Source: an uncultured Emticicia sp. | Lineage (GTDB): Bacteria > Bacteroidota > Bacteroidia > Cytophagales > Spirosomataceae | NCBI RefSeq assembly: GCF_937903345.1 | Contig: NZ_CALCZQ010000021.1 | Coordinates: 33,310-97,309, forward strand | Reading direction: 5' to 3' | Length of the DNA stretch: 64,000 nucleotides | Shown here: piece after piece, positions 35,292-44,414 of the stretch | How the letters are laid out: the number at the start of each line of letters is the position of its first letter | Numbering within the stretch: position 1 is the first letter of the stretch | Program-made: the position numbers and the translations under genes | The notes under the pieces: model-generated | What the model saw: only the letters and a program-made list of their open reading frames with translations | Database searches by the model: none | Told to the model about the DNA's origin: nothing

Positions 35292-36343
35292 TTTAAAACT
35301 GAACTCTTCCTCAATACCATTTCCGTAGAAATCTTTACAGTAAGAAATTGCTCAATATTTTGTGACTTTCTTTCTATCGAATCTAATAATAATTCGGCTG
35401 CAGTTTGACCTATTTCGAAGGCGGGTTGAACGATCGTACTTAATGATGGTGCTAATAAGTGAGCAACTTTTAGATTAGTAAAACCAATGAAAGAAAGTTG
35501 CTCAGGAATCAAAATGCCTTGTTCTTTAATAGCAGAAAAACAATCTAAAGCTAATCTATCACTCGTAGTAAAAATAGCATCGGGCTTTTGATTTTTAATT
35601 AAATCTTCAACCAGTATTTTTGCTTCTTCCGCTCCAAAACCGCAATATTTCACTAACGATTCATCATATAAAATACCGTATTTTTCGAGAGCGGCATTAT
35701 AGCCTGCCAAACGCTCTTTAGTAATGGATAGCAATGAAGGGCTTGTGATATGAGCAATCCGACGACGACCTGATACAATCAAATGCTCGGTTGCTTTAAA
35801 TGCCCCATCAAAATTATCAGCAACCACTTTATGGGCTTCGATTTTATCTGAAACTCTATCAAATAACACTAAAGGTAGCTTTTTTTGTTGAATCTCTTGC
35901 AAGTGCGTGACATCGTTCGTTTGGCCAGAAAGAGAAATCAACAATCCATCAACTTTTCGAGCAATGATGTGCTGAATGTTTGTTACTTCACGTTGATATG
36001 ACTCATGACTCTGAAAAATAACTACATGATAACCTCGTTTATTGGCCACCTCTTCAATTCCGTTGATAGCTTGTGAAAAAAAATGATTGGCAATTTCGGG
36101 TACAATTACACCGATAGCTCGGCTCTTATTTTCTTTCAAACTAAGTGCAATCGGATTAGGCGAATAATTGACTTTTTCAGCAAAATTCATCACCAATCGC
36201 TTCGTTTCGGCGTTGATTTCATAACTGCCTCGCAAAGCCCTCGATACAGTCGAAGTAGAAAGGTTTAAGGCTTTTGCAATATCTTTTATCGTAACTGTCT
36301 CCAATCTCCTTTTCTTATTAAAGTACAATTTTTCCCATTCCAC
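35288..36343 (-). CDS. LacI family transcriptional regulator of the pectin-use genes
   Basis: A 351-residue repressor or activator with a LacI helix-turn-helix (VTIKDIAKALNLSTSTVSRALRG) and a periplasmic-binding-protein-like effector domain (IGVIVPEIANHFFSQAINGIEEVA...). The first in-frame start is a GTG at 36343. A TTG at 36304 would place the HTH four residues from the start, as is normal for the family, so it may be the true one. It is divergent from kduD-kduI and so probably controls uronate or pectin genes. An imperfect palindrome at 36431-36453 between the divergent genes is the candidate operator. The effector is perhaps a KDG-pathway intermediate; this is inference. Confidence 0.9.
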   Translation of the reverse strand: MEWEKLYFNKKRRLETVTIKDIAKALNLSTSTVSRALRGSYEINAETKRLVMNFAEKVNYSPNPIALSLKENKSRAIGVIVPEIANHFFSQAINGIEEVANKRGYHVVIFQSHESYQREVTNIQHIIARKVDGLLISLSGQTNDVTHLQEIQQKKLPLVLFDRVSDKIEAHKVVADNFDGAFKATEHLIVSGRRRIAHITSPSLLSITKERLAGYNAALEKYGILYDESLVKYCGFGAEEAKILVEDLIKNQKPDAIFTTSDRLALDCFSAIKEQGILIPEQLSFIGFTNLKVAHLLAPSLSTIVQPAFEIGQTAAELLLDSIERKSQNIEQFLTVKISTEMVLRKSSVLN

Positions 36344-36394
36344 TTCCTATACAAAATACACATAAAAATAAACGATTTAAACCAAACATCAAAT

Positions 36395-36402
36395 TATATT
36401 TG
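36395..36402 (+). promoter_or_regulatory. -7 box for the kduD operon
   Basis: TATATTTG, a TAnnTTTG match. Transcription would start near 36409, about 20 bases before the candidate LacI operator, a layout suited to repression by blocking early elongation. Confidence 0.35.
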
Positions 36403-36430
36403 AAGGAGAATTATTCAAAAGTAGATAATG

Positions 36431-36453
36431 GCAACGTTCCCGATAACGATTGC
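36431..36453. promoter_or_regulatory. Candidate LacI-type operator
   Basis: GCAACGTT, then CCCGAT, then AACGATTGC forms an imperfect inverted repeat with AACG/CGTT halves, the usual half-site style of LacI-family regulators. It lies between the divergent regulator and kduD. Confidence 0.4.
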
Positions 36454-36600
36454 ATAAAGATAGTAAGAAAAATACTTGTTAATAAAATATTCTTGTTGCA
36501 TATTAGAATAATCTAATATAGATAACAATAAATTTTAAAAGGAGTTTTTCAAGGAATTTTACATTTTTGAGTCAATATTATTAAAAAAATAAAACATTAA

Positions 36601-37356
36601 ATGTTTAGCTTAAAAGGAAAAATAGCACTCGTAACAGGCTGCAGTAAGGGCATTGGAAAAGCTATCGCTATTGGGTTGGCCGAAGCTGGTGCCAACATCA
36701 TTGGGGTTTCGGCAAGTATAGAGCTAAATGGTAGCCAAGTAGAAAAAGAAGTAACAGCACTTGGACGAACCTTCAAAGCCTATCAGGCTGATTTTAGCGA
36801 CCGTGAAAGCCTCAAGGTATTTATCGGAAAAGTGAAAAATGATTTTCCTAAAATTGACATTCTGATTAATAACGCTGGCACAATTATGCGTATGCCAGCC
36901 GCCGAGCATCCTGACGAGTATTGGGATAGAGTAATGGCCATTAATCTTGATTCACAGTTTATTTTGGCTCGTGAAATAGGGCGAGAGATGATTGCACGTG
37001 GCTCAGGAAAAATCATTTTCACGGCATCCTTACTAACTTTTCAAGGTGGAATCAATGTACCTGGCTACGCAGCCAGCAAAGGGGCAATTGGAAGTTTAGT
37101 AAAAGCTTTGGCCAACGAATGGGCAGGAAAAGGCGTAAACGTCAATGCAATTGCTCCAGGCTACATTGCCACTGACAATACAGAAGCACTCAGAAATGAC
37201 CCTGAACGCAGTTCTTCGATTTTAGCAAGAATCCCAGCTGGACGTTGGGGCGAAACACAAGATTTCAAAGGTCCTGCAGTATTTTTGGCATCTGCGGCAT
37301 CAGATTACGTTCACGGTACAATTTTGACCGTTGACGGCGGTTGGATGGGACGATAG
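36601..37356 (+). CDS. kduD: 2-dehydro-3-deoxy-D-gluconate 5-dehydrogenase
   Basis: A short-chain dehydrogenase that interconverts 2,5-diketo-3-deoxygluconate and 2-keto-3-deoxygluconate (KDG) in pectin breakdown. The 251 residues show GCSKGIGKAIA (cofactor loop), NNAG at about 90, the catalytic Ser/Tyr/Lys in ASLLTFQGG and GYAASKGA, and the KduD-specific end DYVHGTILTVDGGWMGR. It is the first gene of the plus-strand pectin group, 90 bases before kduI, and divergent from the LacI regulator. Confidence 0.93.
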   Translation: MFSLKGKIALVTGCSKGIGKAIAIGLAEAGANIIGVSASIELNGSQVEKEVTALGRTFKAYQADFSDRESLKVFIGKVKNDFPKIDILINNAGTIMRMPAAEHPDEYWDRVMAINLDSQFILAREIGREMIARGSGKIIFTASLLTFQGGINVPGYAASKGAIGSLVKALANEWAGKGVNVNAIAPGYIATDNTEALRNDPERSSSILARIPAGRWGETQDFKGPAVFLASAASDYVHGTILTVDGGWMGR

Positions 37357-37446
37357 TTATGAGTAATGAGTTTAAAATAATGAGCGAATGATTGCTCAAT
37401 GCTAAGTTATTGATTTACTTAGTTGAAATATTAATCCAATTTTTAG

Positions 37447-38277
37447 ATGCAAACAAGATACGAGAGTAGCCCAAAAGAAACGGCGGGTATGAATACTGCC
37501 GAATTACGTAATAATTTTTTAATGGAAACATTGTTTTCTGCTAATCAGATTCACCTAACTTATTCGCACTACGACCGCATGATTTTAGGTGGTGTAATGC
37601 CAACAACCGAAACCTTAACCTTGGGTATTTACGAAGATTTAAAGTCGGAATATTTTCTTGAAAGAAGAGAACTGGGTATCATCAATGTAGCAGGAGATGG
37701 AAAAATAATGGTTGATGGTCAAGAATATCTTGTAAACAAATTAGATTGTTTGTATGTAGGTCGAGGAGCAAAAAATATTATATTTAGTAGCATCAATGCC
37801 GAAAACTCGGCTAAATTCTTTGTTCTGTCTTGTCCAGCTCACAAAGAATATCCAACTCAGTCAATGACCAAAGATGCCTCTACGCCTGCCCAAATGGGAG
37901 CCATAGAAACAGCCAATCAGCGTACAATTTACAAATACATTCATCTTGATGGTATAAAAAGCTGTCAGTTGGTGATGGGGCTTACAGTTTTACAAAACGG
38001 AAGCGTTTGGAATACGATGCCATCACATACCCACGACCGAAGGATGGAAGTTTACTGCTACTTCGATGTACAAGAAGGGCAAGGCGTGCTGCACTTAATG
38101 GGCCAACCACAAGAAACTCGTCACTTATGGGTGAACAATCATCAAGCCATCATTTCTCCTCCGTGGTCGATTCACTCAGGATGTGGCACTACAAACTATT
38201 CGTTCATCTGGGGTATGGCTGGAGAAAATCAGTCATTCGCTGATATGGATTTTGTAGCGATTAATGAATTAAAATAA
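37447..38277 (+). CDS. kduI: 5-dehydro-4-deoxy-D-glucuronate isomerase
   Basis: A cupin-like isomerase converting 5-keto-4-deoxyuronate, the rearranged product of unsaturated galacturonate, into 2,5-diketo-3-deoxygluconate, the substrate of KduD. At 276 residues it is the same size as E. coli KduI. The zinc ligands are visible as His194, His196 and Glu201 in PSHTHDRRMEVYCYFD, with a later His in PPWSIHSGCGT. It follows kduD directly and precedes the CE12-GH28 gene, so the three genes describe one route from pectin to KDG. Confidence 0.95.
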   Translation: MQTRYESSPKETAGMNTAELRNNFLMETLFSANQIHLTYSHYDRMILGGVMPTTETLTLGIYEDLKSEYFLERRELGIINVAGDGKIMVDGQEYLVNKLDCLYVGRGAKNIIFSSINAENSAKFFVLSCPAHKEYPTQSMTKDASTPAQMGAIETANQRTIYKYIHLDGIKSCQLVMGLTVLQNGSVWNTMPSHTHDRRMEVYCYFDVQEGQGVLHLMGQPQETRHLWVNNHQAIISPPWSIHSGCGTTNYSFIWGMAGENQSFADMDFVAINELK

Positions 38278-38478
38278 GCTACTTTTTATTGAGCATACAT
38301 TTATTTATTGGTGATTTTGTTAGATTTTAAGTGAAAATTTCAAGCAAAATCTATAACAGTAATTTAAGAATAATCGAAATATTTGCAATAAGCTAAATGG
38401 CTGTCTATAAGCTTATTACAAAAATATGAACCTGGCGAGTATTGTCCCTATACTACTTAATAAATCTAATTTTTTCGA

Positions 38479-40839
38479 ATGAAAAATAAAACACTATACC
38501 GATTATTGCTATTAACTGCCTTATTTTGGGTAAATTCGGCGTTTATTCCAACAGAAGAAAAGCCCCGTATTTTCTTGATTGGCGACTCGACTTGTGCCAA
38601 CAAAAACCCTTATGATGCCCCCGAAACTGGCTGGGGACAAGTGTTGCCCGAACTATTTAGTACTGCAGTTGAAATTCAAAATCATGCAGTCAATGGTCGC
38701 AGTACAAGAAGTTTCCGCAATCAAGGACTTTGGAAAAAAGTATATGACCAACTCCACAAAGGCGACTACGTTTTTATTCAGTTCGGTCATAATGACCAAA
38801 AAGAATCAGACACTACTCGATACGCAGCAGCACAGACTGATTACCGCAAAAATTTGATTCGTTACATTGAAGAAACTCAAGCTAAAGGAGCAACACCAGT
38901 ATTGTTCACTCCGGTGATGCGTAGAAAATTTGATGAGGACGGTAAGTTCGTTGACCAACACGGTGAATATCCAGTTGTGGTGCGTGAAATAGCCAAGCAA
39001 TATAACATTACTTTGATAGATATGCACGCTTCAAGCCAAAAAGTGATTGAACAACATGGTGTTGAAGGTTCGAAGAAAATTTTCATGAATGTTGCGGCTG
39101 GCATATATGCGAAATTCCCTAAAGGTATCGAGGATAATACGCATTTTACCGCTTACGGGGCAAGATTGATGGCAAATTTGGCCGCTGATGGCCTTGTGAT
39201 TAGTGGAAATCCATTAAGAAACTTCTTGAAAAAGACCGAATTTAATGACAAATACGCCTACGAATTACCGCTTACTTACCGTCCAGTTTTCAGAAAAGAT
39301 ACTTTCAATATTGTACGATATGGAGCAAAAGCCGATGGGTTGATGGTAAATACAAAAGCTATCAATCAAGCAATTGAACTTTGTAATGCAGCAGGTGGCG
39401 GAACGGTTTTCGTACCAAAAGGCCTTTGGGTAACTGGCCCAATTGTATTAAAAAACAATGTAAACCTCCACCTCGAAAAAGGTGCTTTATTGCAATTCAG
39501 TAAAAACTACGATGACTACCCAATCGTACTCACAACTTGGGAAGGGCAAGATTCTTACCGTTGCCAAGCACCTATTTGGGGCGTTGATTTGGAAAACATT
39601 GCAATCACAGGCGAAGGTGTACTTGATGGTGGTGGTGATGTTTGGCGAGCTATCAAAAAAGAAAAACAAACAGCTGGACAATGGGCAAGTTTGATAAAAT
39701 CGGGCGGTGTAACAGATGAAAAACAAAACAATTGGTATCCATCAGAAAAATCATTGAAAGGAAATCTGATTCCGAATGCAGGTAGAATCTTGAACGGCGT
39801 AAAACCAACTCCTGAAGAATTGGAATCGTATAAAGACTTTCTTCGTCCAAATATGTTGAGTCTGACTCGCTGCAAAAATATCATTATTGAAGGCGTAACT
39901 TTCCAAAACTCACCTGCTTGGACAATGCACCCGCTTCTTTGCGAACATATCTCTGTAAAAAACGTAACTGTGAAAAACTATTGGTACGCTCAAAACAGTG
40001 ATGCTATTGATTTGGAATCGTGCCGAAATGGAGTTTTAGAAGGCTGTACTTTCGACACGGGTGATGATGGAATTACGATAAAATCGGGTCGTGACGAACA
40101 GGGCCGAAAACGTGGCATTCCGACCGAAAACTTTATTATTAAAGATTGTATCGTGTATCATGCACACGGTGGCTTTGTAATTGGCTCGGAAATGTCGGGC
40201 GGGGTGCGTAATATGTTTATTTCGGACTGCACTTTTATGGGTTCGGATGTAGGTTTACGTTTCAAAACTGCTCGTGGACGTGGTGGAGTTGTTGAAAATA
40301 TTTACGTAAATAATATCAACATGACCGAAATTCCAGGTGAAGCCATTCTTTTCGATATGTATTATTCGGCAAAAGACCCCGTTCGTGCGGACGGAAAAGA
40401 AAACGAATTACCCACTATCAAAGCTGAGCCATTAAACGATGGCACGCCACAATTCAAGGAATTTTACATCAAAAACATTGTATGTAAAGGTGCCGAAACG
40501 GCAATTTTGATAAGAGGTTTACCAGAAATGGCCATCAAAAATATCAACATCGAAAACGCCATAATTGAGTCGAATAAAGGTTTGGTGTGTATAGAAGCGG
40601 AGAATATTTCTTTGAAAAACGTTACACTTTTGACCAACGATAAGACAGTTATGCAAATTCAAAATAGCAAAAAAATTGTGTTGGACAATATAAAATACGA
40701 TGACCAAAAAGATGTGTTACTAAAAGTCATGGGCGATAAATCAGAAGGCGTAAGCCTTCTAAACACCGATACGAAAAAAGTCAAGAAAGATATTGAACTG
40801 GGTGTTGGTGTGAAAAGCAAAGTTGTGAGCAAAAAATAG
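38479..40839 (+). CDS. Rhamnogalacturonan acetylesterase (CE12) - GH28 polygalacturonase fusion
   Basis: A 786-residue exported enzyme with two catalytic domains. After an N-terminal signal, residues about 28-240 form an SGNH esterase of the CE12/RhgT type: IFLIGDSTCANKNP with Ser37, GRSTRSF, FGHNDQK, and DNTHFTAYGA carrying the Asp-x-x-His. Residues about 265-770 are a GH28 beta-helix starting FNIVRYGAKADG, with Asp508 in NSDAIDLES, Asp529/Asp530 in DTGDDGITI, a His-Gly-Gly (HGGFVIGSE) and RFKTARGRGG. One polypeptide could therefore remove acetyl groups and cut galacturonan. It follows kduI by 200 bases. A strong terminator ends the unit. Confidence 0.92.
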   Translation: MKNKTLYRLLLLTALFWVNSAFIPTEEKPRIFLIGDSTCANKNPYDAPETGWGQVLPELFSTAVEIQNHAVNGRSTRSFRNQGLWKKVYDQLHKGDYVFIQFGHNDQKESDTTRYAAAQTDYRKNLIRYIEETQAKGATPVLFTPVMRRKFDEDGKFVDQHGEYPVVVREIAKQYNITLIDMHASSQKVIEQHGVEGSKKIFMNVAAGIYAKFPKGIEDNTHFTAYGARLMANLAADGLVISGNPLRNFLKKTEFNDKYAYELPLTYRPVFRKDTFNIVRYGAKADGLMVNTKAINQAIELCNAAGGGTVFVPKGLWVTGPIVLKNNVNLHLEKGALLQFSKNYDDYPIVLTTWEGQDSYRCQAPIWGVDLENIAITGEGVLDGGGDVWRAIKKEKQTAGQWASLIKSGGVTDEKQNNWYPSEKSLKGNLIPNAGRILNGVKPTPEELESYKDFLRPNMLSLTRCKNIIIEGVTFQNSPAWTMHPLLCEHISVKNVTVKNYWYAQNSDAIDLESCRNGVLEGCTFDTGDDGITIKSGRDEQGRKRGIPTENFIIKDCIVYHAHGGFVIGSEMSGGVRNMFISDCTFMGSDVGLRFKTARGRGGVVENIYVNNINMTEIPGEAILFDMYYSAKDPVRADGKENELPTIKAEPLNDGTPQFKEFYIKNIVCKGAETAILIRGLPEMAIKNINIENAIIESNKGLVCIEAENISLKNVTLLTNDKTVMQIQNSKKIVLDNIKYDDQKDVLLKVMGDKSEGVSLLNTDTKKVKKDIELGVGVKSKVVSKK

Positions 40840-40860
40840 ATTTATTACTAATTCTTTATA

Positions 40861-40900
40861 AAAAAAACAATGGCTGCTTAGTGGTAGCCATTGTTTTTTA
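40861..40900. terminator. Bidirectional terminator between the CE12-GH28 and GH127 genes
   Basis: A 14-bp perfect stem (40862-40875 with 40886-40899), with A6 and T6 at its outer ends, placed between two converging genes. Confidence 0.78.
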
Positions 40901-40908
40901 GTAAATCT

Positions 40909-42933
40909 TTACTCAGTCATAATTTCCAAGTTTTTAATTCTGGTCGGAAACCAAATTCTCATTTCTCCTTGCCCACGATTTGAGCGAGCGTAGTACGGAA
41001 TCAAAACCAAGGGTTGAGTTTTGGTTGAAACTGATGAATTATTTTCAATACTCAAGACATTTGCTGAACCTTTGAGAGTCATAACTCCATTTAATAAATT
41101 TGTCTGAAATTCTGAGGAAAAATTCTGATTTTCGGGCACTACCAAGTTAGACGCAAGTCCGTTATTATCGACAAATTCGGCACAATAAACAATTGGTCCA
41201 CGCTCTATGGCTATTTTACCGATATTGTCTTTTACTTTTTCGTTGGCCACAACTTGTTTCACTTTCATCGGCAATTTCATCATTACTTTATCGCCTTTTT
41301 TCCATGCTTTATCAATGATTGCGTAGCCATTTTCGATAGTATAATCAATCATCTGACCATTTACTTCGATTGAAGGTTTATCTGATATTTTATCTTTATA
41401 ATGATACAAATCAGTCGGAAAAGCCTCATCTCTCGCCCAACCTGGTATTCTTACATGAAGCGGAAACTTCAAACCATTTTTATTAGCTGGGTCAACCGAA
41501 ATTACGACCATCCCCTGCCACGGATATTCAGTATTTTGCGTTATCGTTACGCTTTCTTTGGGTAAAACATCCAATGTAGTTGTATTACTCATAAAAAGGT
41601 TTATAAACACCTGATTGTCTTTTTGAGCATACACATAACTCGGAATCGAAGGCATAAAACGGCAAATATTTGTCGGGCAACACGAACAACCAAACCAAGG
41701 AGATCGCTTGTTCTCTCCGCTCAATTTACCTTTTTGCATCGTATATTCCATCGGATTTTCATAGTTGAATGTTTTTCCATCAAGTCCAATACCACTGATA
41801 AGTCCATTATAAAGTGTACGCTCCAAAATATCAATATATTTTGAGTCGCCGTACATCATAAACATTCGGTGATTCCAGTAAACACTCGAAATGGCCGCAC
41901 AGGTTTCGCAATAAGCCGCATGATTCGATAATTCATAATCAGGGCCAAAACCTTCCCAATTTCCTGCTTGTCCGAGCCCCCCTGTGATATACGTTTTTTT
42001 CGAGAAAGCATTGTCCCAAATTTTATTGAGCGAAGTCAGATACTCCAAATTATTAGTCATTGAAGCCACATCGGCCATTCCTGCATATAAATATCCTGCT
42101 CGAACTGAGTGTCCGAGTGCTTCAGTTTGCTGCGTTACAGGAATATTATCTTGCCAGTAAGCCCCTGTCTGCCAGACAGTTGCTTCTTTATCACCCGTTT
42201 TCTTTTCATATTTTCGTTGTCCTCGACAATCAATAAAAAATTTCGATAAATCAAGGTATTTCTGATTACCCGTTACTCGATATAGCTTTCCCAGTCCAAT
42301 CTCAATAACTTGATGTCCAGGGGCAACAGCTTTTTTGTTTGGCCCAAAAACAGTCAGAAGATGGTCAGCATTTTTGATGGCAATATCCAACATATTACGC
42401 TTTTTTGTGGCTAAATAATGAGCAGTTGCTGCTTCGTAGAAATGCCCCATATTATAGAGTTCGTGGCTCAATTCATGTTCTTTTTCGTATCGAACTTTAC
42501 CAATCCACGGGTGGGTTGTATCGCCCATTGTGCGGGTGGTGTAAAGATAGCCATCGGGTTCTTGGGCTTTGCCGATAAGTGTAATAAGCGAATCAAGATA
42601 AGTATCAAGTTTAGCATCGTACTTTACGTGCAGCGAGTAGGCCGCCCCTTCAATGATTTTATACACATCGGAATCATCAAAAGGATAAGTGGTGCAGAGT
42701 TTACCGGTATGGGCAACGGCCTGCTCAAAGTTTTTGATTCGACCTGTTTCTTTCGATTTCTGAAACGACCACGGAATCGTGACGGTACGGTTGATTTCAA
42801 GTTTTGGTAACCAAAAATTATCATTGAGTTTTACTTGCGTAAATGGTACTCCACGATAAGGGTAATCTTTTTGGACTTGTGCCATCAAGTCAAGAGATAT
42901 TAAACAAAAGACGAGAAAAAAATAGCGTTTCAT
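40909..42933 (-). CDS. GH127 beta-L-arabinofuranosidase
   Basis: A 674-residue exported glycoside hydrolase (signal ending near LMAQ, 19) of family GH127, formerly DUF1680. The (alpha/alpha)6 barrel carries the zinc/cysteine catalytic site: the YCETCAAIS segment provides the Glu and a Cys ligand, and Cys418-Cys419 in GCSCCPTN include the nucleophile, at nearly the same numbers as in Bifidobacterium HypBA1 (417/418). GH127 enzymes release beta-L-arabinofuranose, found in plant glycoproteins and in rhamnogalacturonan II side chains. The place beside the pectin genes fits a role in removing arabinose side chains. Confidence 0.92.
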   Translation of the reverse strand: MKRYFFLVFCLISLDLMAQVQKDYPYRGVPFTQVKLNDNFWLPKLEINRTVTIPWSFQKSKETGRIKNFEQAVAHTGKLCTTYPFDDSDVYKIIEGAAYSLHVKYDAKLDTYLDSLITLIGKAQEPDGYLYTTRTMGDTTHPWIGKVRYEKEHELSHELYNMGHFYEAATAHYLATKKRNMLDIAIKNADHLLTVFGPNKKAVAPGHQVIEIGLGKLYRVTGNQKYLDLSKFFIDCRGQRKYEKKTGDKEATVWQTGAYWQDNIPVTQQTEALGHSVRAGYLYAGMADVASMTNNLEYLTSLNKIWDNAFSKKTYITGGLGQAGNWEGFGPDYELSNHAAYCETCAAISSVYWNHRMFMMYGDSKYIDILERTLYNGLISGIGLDGKTFNYENPMEYTMQKGKLSGENKRSPWFGCSCCPTNICRFMPSIPSYVYAQKDNQVFINLFMSNTTTLDVLPKESVTITQNTEYPWQGMVVISVDPANKNGLKFPLHVRIPGWARDEAFPTDLYHYKDKISDKPSIEVNGQMIDYTIENGYAIIDKAWKKGDKVMMKLPMKVKQVVANEKVKDNIGKIAIERGPIVYCAEFVDNNGLASNLVVPENQNFSSEFQTNLLNGVMTLKGSANVLSIENNSSVSTKTQPLVLIPYYARSNRGQGEMRIWFPTRIKNLEIMTE

Positions 42934-43007
42934 GCAGTTTAGGGTTTAATTTTTGCTAAAAATAAGAAAATTTTTCTCTTTATTTGCTCAAAAAATCTTC
43001 TAAAAAT

Positions 43008-43298
43008 ATGAAACCGAAAATTACGCTTGAATACTGCCCAAAATGTCATTGGCTATTACGTTCGGCATGGATGGCACAGGAATTATTGACAACATTTGAG
43101 GCAGAACTAGGCGAGGTAAGCCTTCGACCAAGTGAAATTGCAGGAAGCTTTAAAGTTTTGCTCAACGAAGAAATAATTTTCGACCGTAAGCGTGAAGGCC
43201 ATTTTCCCGAAATAAAAGTATTGAAACAGTTGGTGCGAGATTTGGTCGCTCCTGAAAAATCATTGGGGCATAGTGATAGAAAAAAGATAGGAGATTAG
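43008..43298 (+). CDS. SelT/SelW/SelH-type thioredoxin-fold protein (Cys form)
   Basis: A 96-residue protein, MKPKITLEYCPKCHWLLRSAWMAQELLTTF..., matching the Rdx/SelW-like family. The redox motif is CPKC, where selenoprotein W has CxxU, so it is the cysteine version. The end (KVLKQLVRDLVAPEKSLGHSDR) is also typical. I chose the ATG at 43008; a TTG at 42984 would add eight lysine-rich residues. Proposed roles are thiol redox chemistry; physiological partners are unknown. It lies between the divergent GH127 gene and the convergent cytochrome gene. Confidence 0.88.
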   Translation: MKPKITLEYCPKCHWLLRSAWMAQELLTTFEAELGEVSLRPSEIAGSFKVLLNEEIIFDRKREGHFPEIKVLKQLVRDLVAPEKSLGHSDRKKIGD

Positions 43299-43343
43299 AT
43301 ATTTTGGCATTTATAATCGAATCTCTTATCTCAAATCTAGTAT

Positions 43344-44414
43344 TTACTTCATCGCTTTTATCCATTCTTTGATGAGTTCTACACCTTCTTTGTGTGTGGT
43401 TTTCCGACCTACTTCTGGCATCATGATTCCTGGATCGGTCGATTCCATTCGATAAACAATGATTGACTCATCTGGTTTTCCTCGAACAATATCATAATTT
43501 CTATTGCCCGAACCTCGCCCCGCTGCTACTGGAGTTTTCAAAATTCCGTAAGCAATTGGTTCGGTTTCATGGATGCTCAAATTCAAACCCGAAGTTTGGG
43601 CTGGACCTCCTTTGCGGTGGCAATGGGCACAATTAATATCCAACCAGATTCTGGCTCGTTCGTCAAGACTTCCACTTTCAGGTTTGTTCCAAACAGCAGC
43701 TTTTGGTACTGTTTCTATGGCTGGTAAGTTTGTTAAAATTCCTAATTTTTGCCAGTTAATCAATTGATTATCAGCACTTTTTATTGAATATTGCTCACCG
43801 CCCAATGAAGAATGAAAAACGCCATTGAGTTGCCTTGCCGAAGGCCCAATTGGCGACATTTTTTCATTTCGATTATGGCATCCTTTACATTGATTAATAT
43901 TCGGTATGCCATACTCGTGTTTTTTCTTTTTACCGTTTACATCAATATAATTTACTTCCTTTGTATCGCCCGCTACTTCCAAATATGCCTCGGTTTGTTC
44001 ATCATTCCAGACATAATCTAAAGCCTTCCATCCATCTTCTTCATGAATCAGTAGTCTAGTTTCGATGAGTTTTCTGCCTAATTCGGGTTTTCGGAAATCA
44101 TTCGGATAATAAAAAGTTTTGATGATGGTTGAACCAACAGGAAAATCCAAAACTTCGGTAGCATTATACGCAACTGTCTGATTATCAGGCAGTTTAACAA
44201 AGCGAAGCTTTTCTGCATAATCACTGAACAAAGGTGTGTTTAATGAATAAGGAAGCACTCCCTTTGTTGGCTTTTGCTCCGAACCATTTCCCTCAAAAAA
44301 CTGATAATCTGATAACTTCTCTTTAGGCATAATTGAATCATGATCAGACTTTTGATAAAAAGCCGATAAAGCAAAAATGCTAATGGAAATGAATAATAAA
44401 AATACTTTTTTCAT
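43344..44414 (-). CDS. SO2930-type diheme c-type cytochrome
   Basis: A 356-residue exported protein (signal to about residue 20) with two heme c motifs, CKGCH near the middle and CAHCH near residue 260. Late methionines in VYRMESTDPGIMMPEVGR could serve as axial ligands. The arrangement SDYQFFEG...LPYSLNTPLFSDYAEKLRFVKLP matches the family known from Shewanella SO_2930. Its start codon follows the stop of the beta-helix gene without a gap, as expected for this conserved pair. Heme attachment would depend on the Ccm system, part of which is encoded at 56-58 kb. The electron donor and acceptor are unknown. Confidence 0.87.
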   Translation of the reverse strand: MKKVFLLFISISIFALSAFYQKSDHDSIMPKEKLSDYQFFEGNGSEQKPTKGVLPYSLNTPLFSDYAEKLRFVKLPDNQTVAYNATEVLDFPVGSTIIKTFYYPNDFRKPELGRKLIETRLLIHEEDGWKALDYVWNDEQTEAYLEVAGDTKEVNYIDVNGKKKKHEYGIPNINQCKGCHNRNEKMSPIGPSARQLNGVFHSSLGGEQYSIKSADNQLINWQKLGILTNLPAIETVPKAAVWNKPESGSLDERARIWLDINCAHCHRKGGPAQTSGLNLSIHETEPIAYGILKTPVAAGRGSGNRNYDIVRGKPDESIIVYRMESTDPGIMMPEVGRKTTHKEGVELIKEWIKAMK

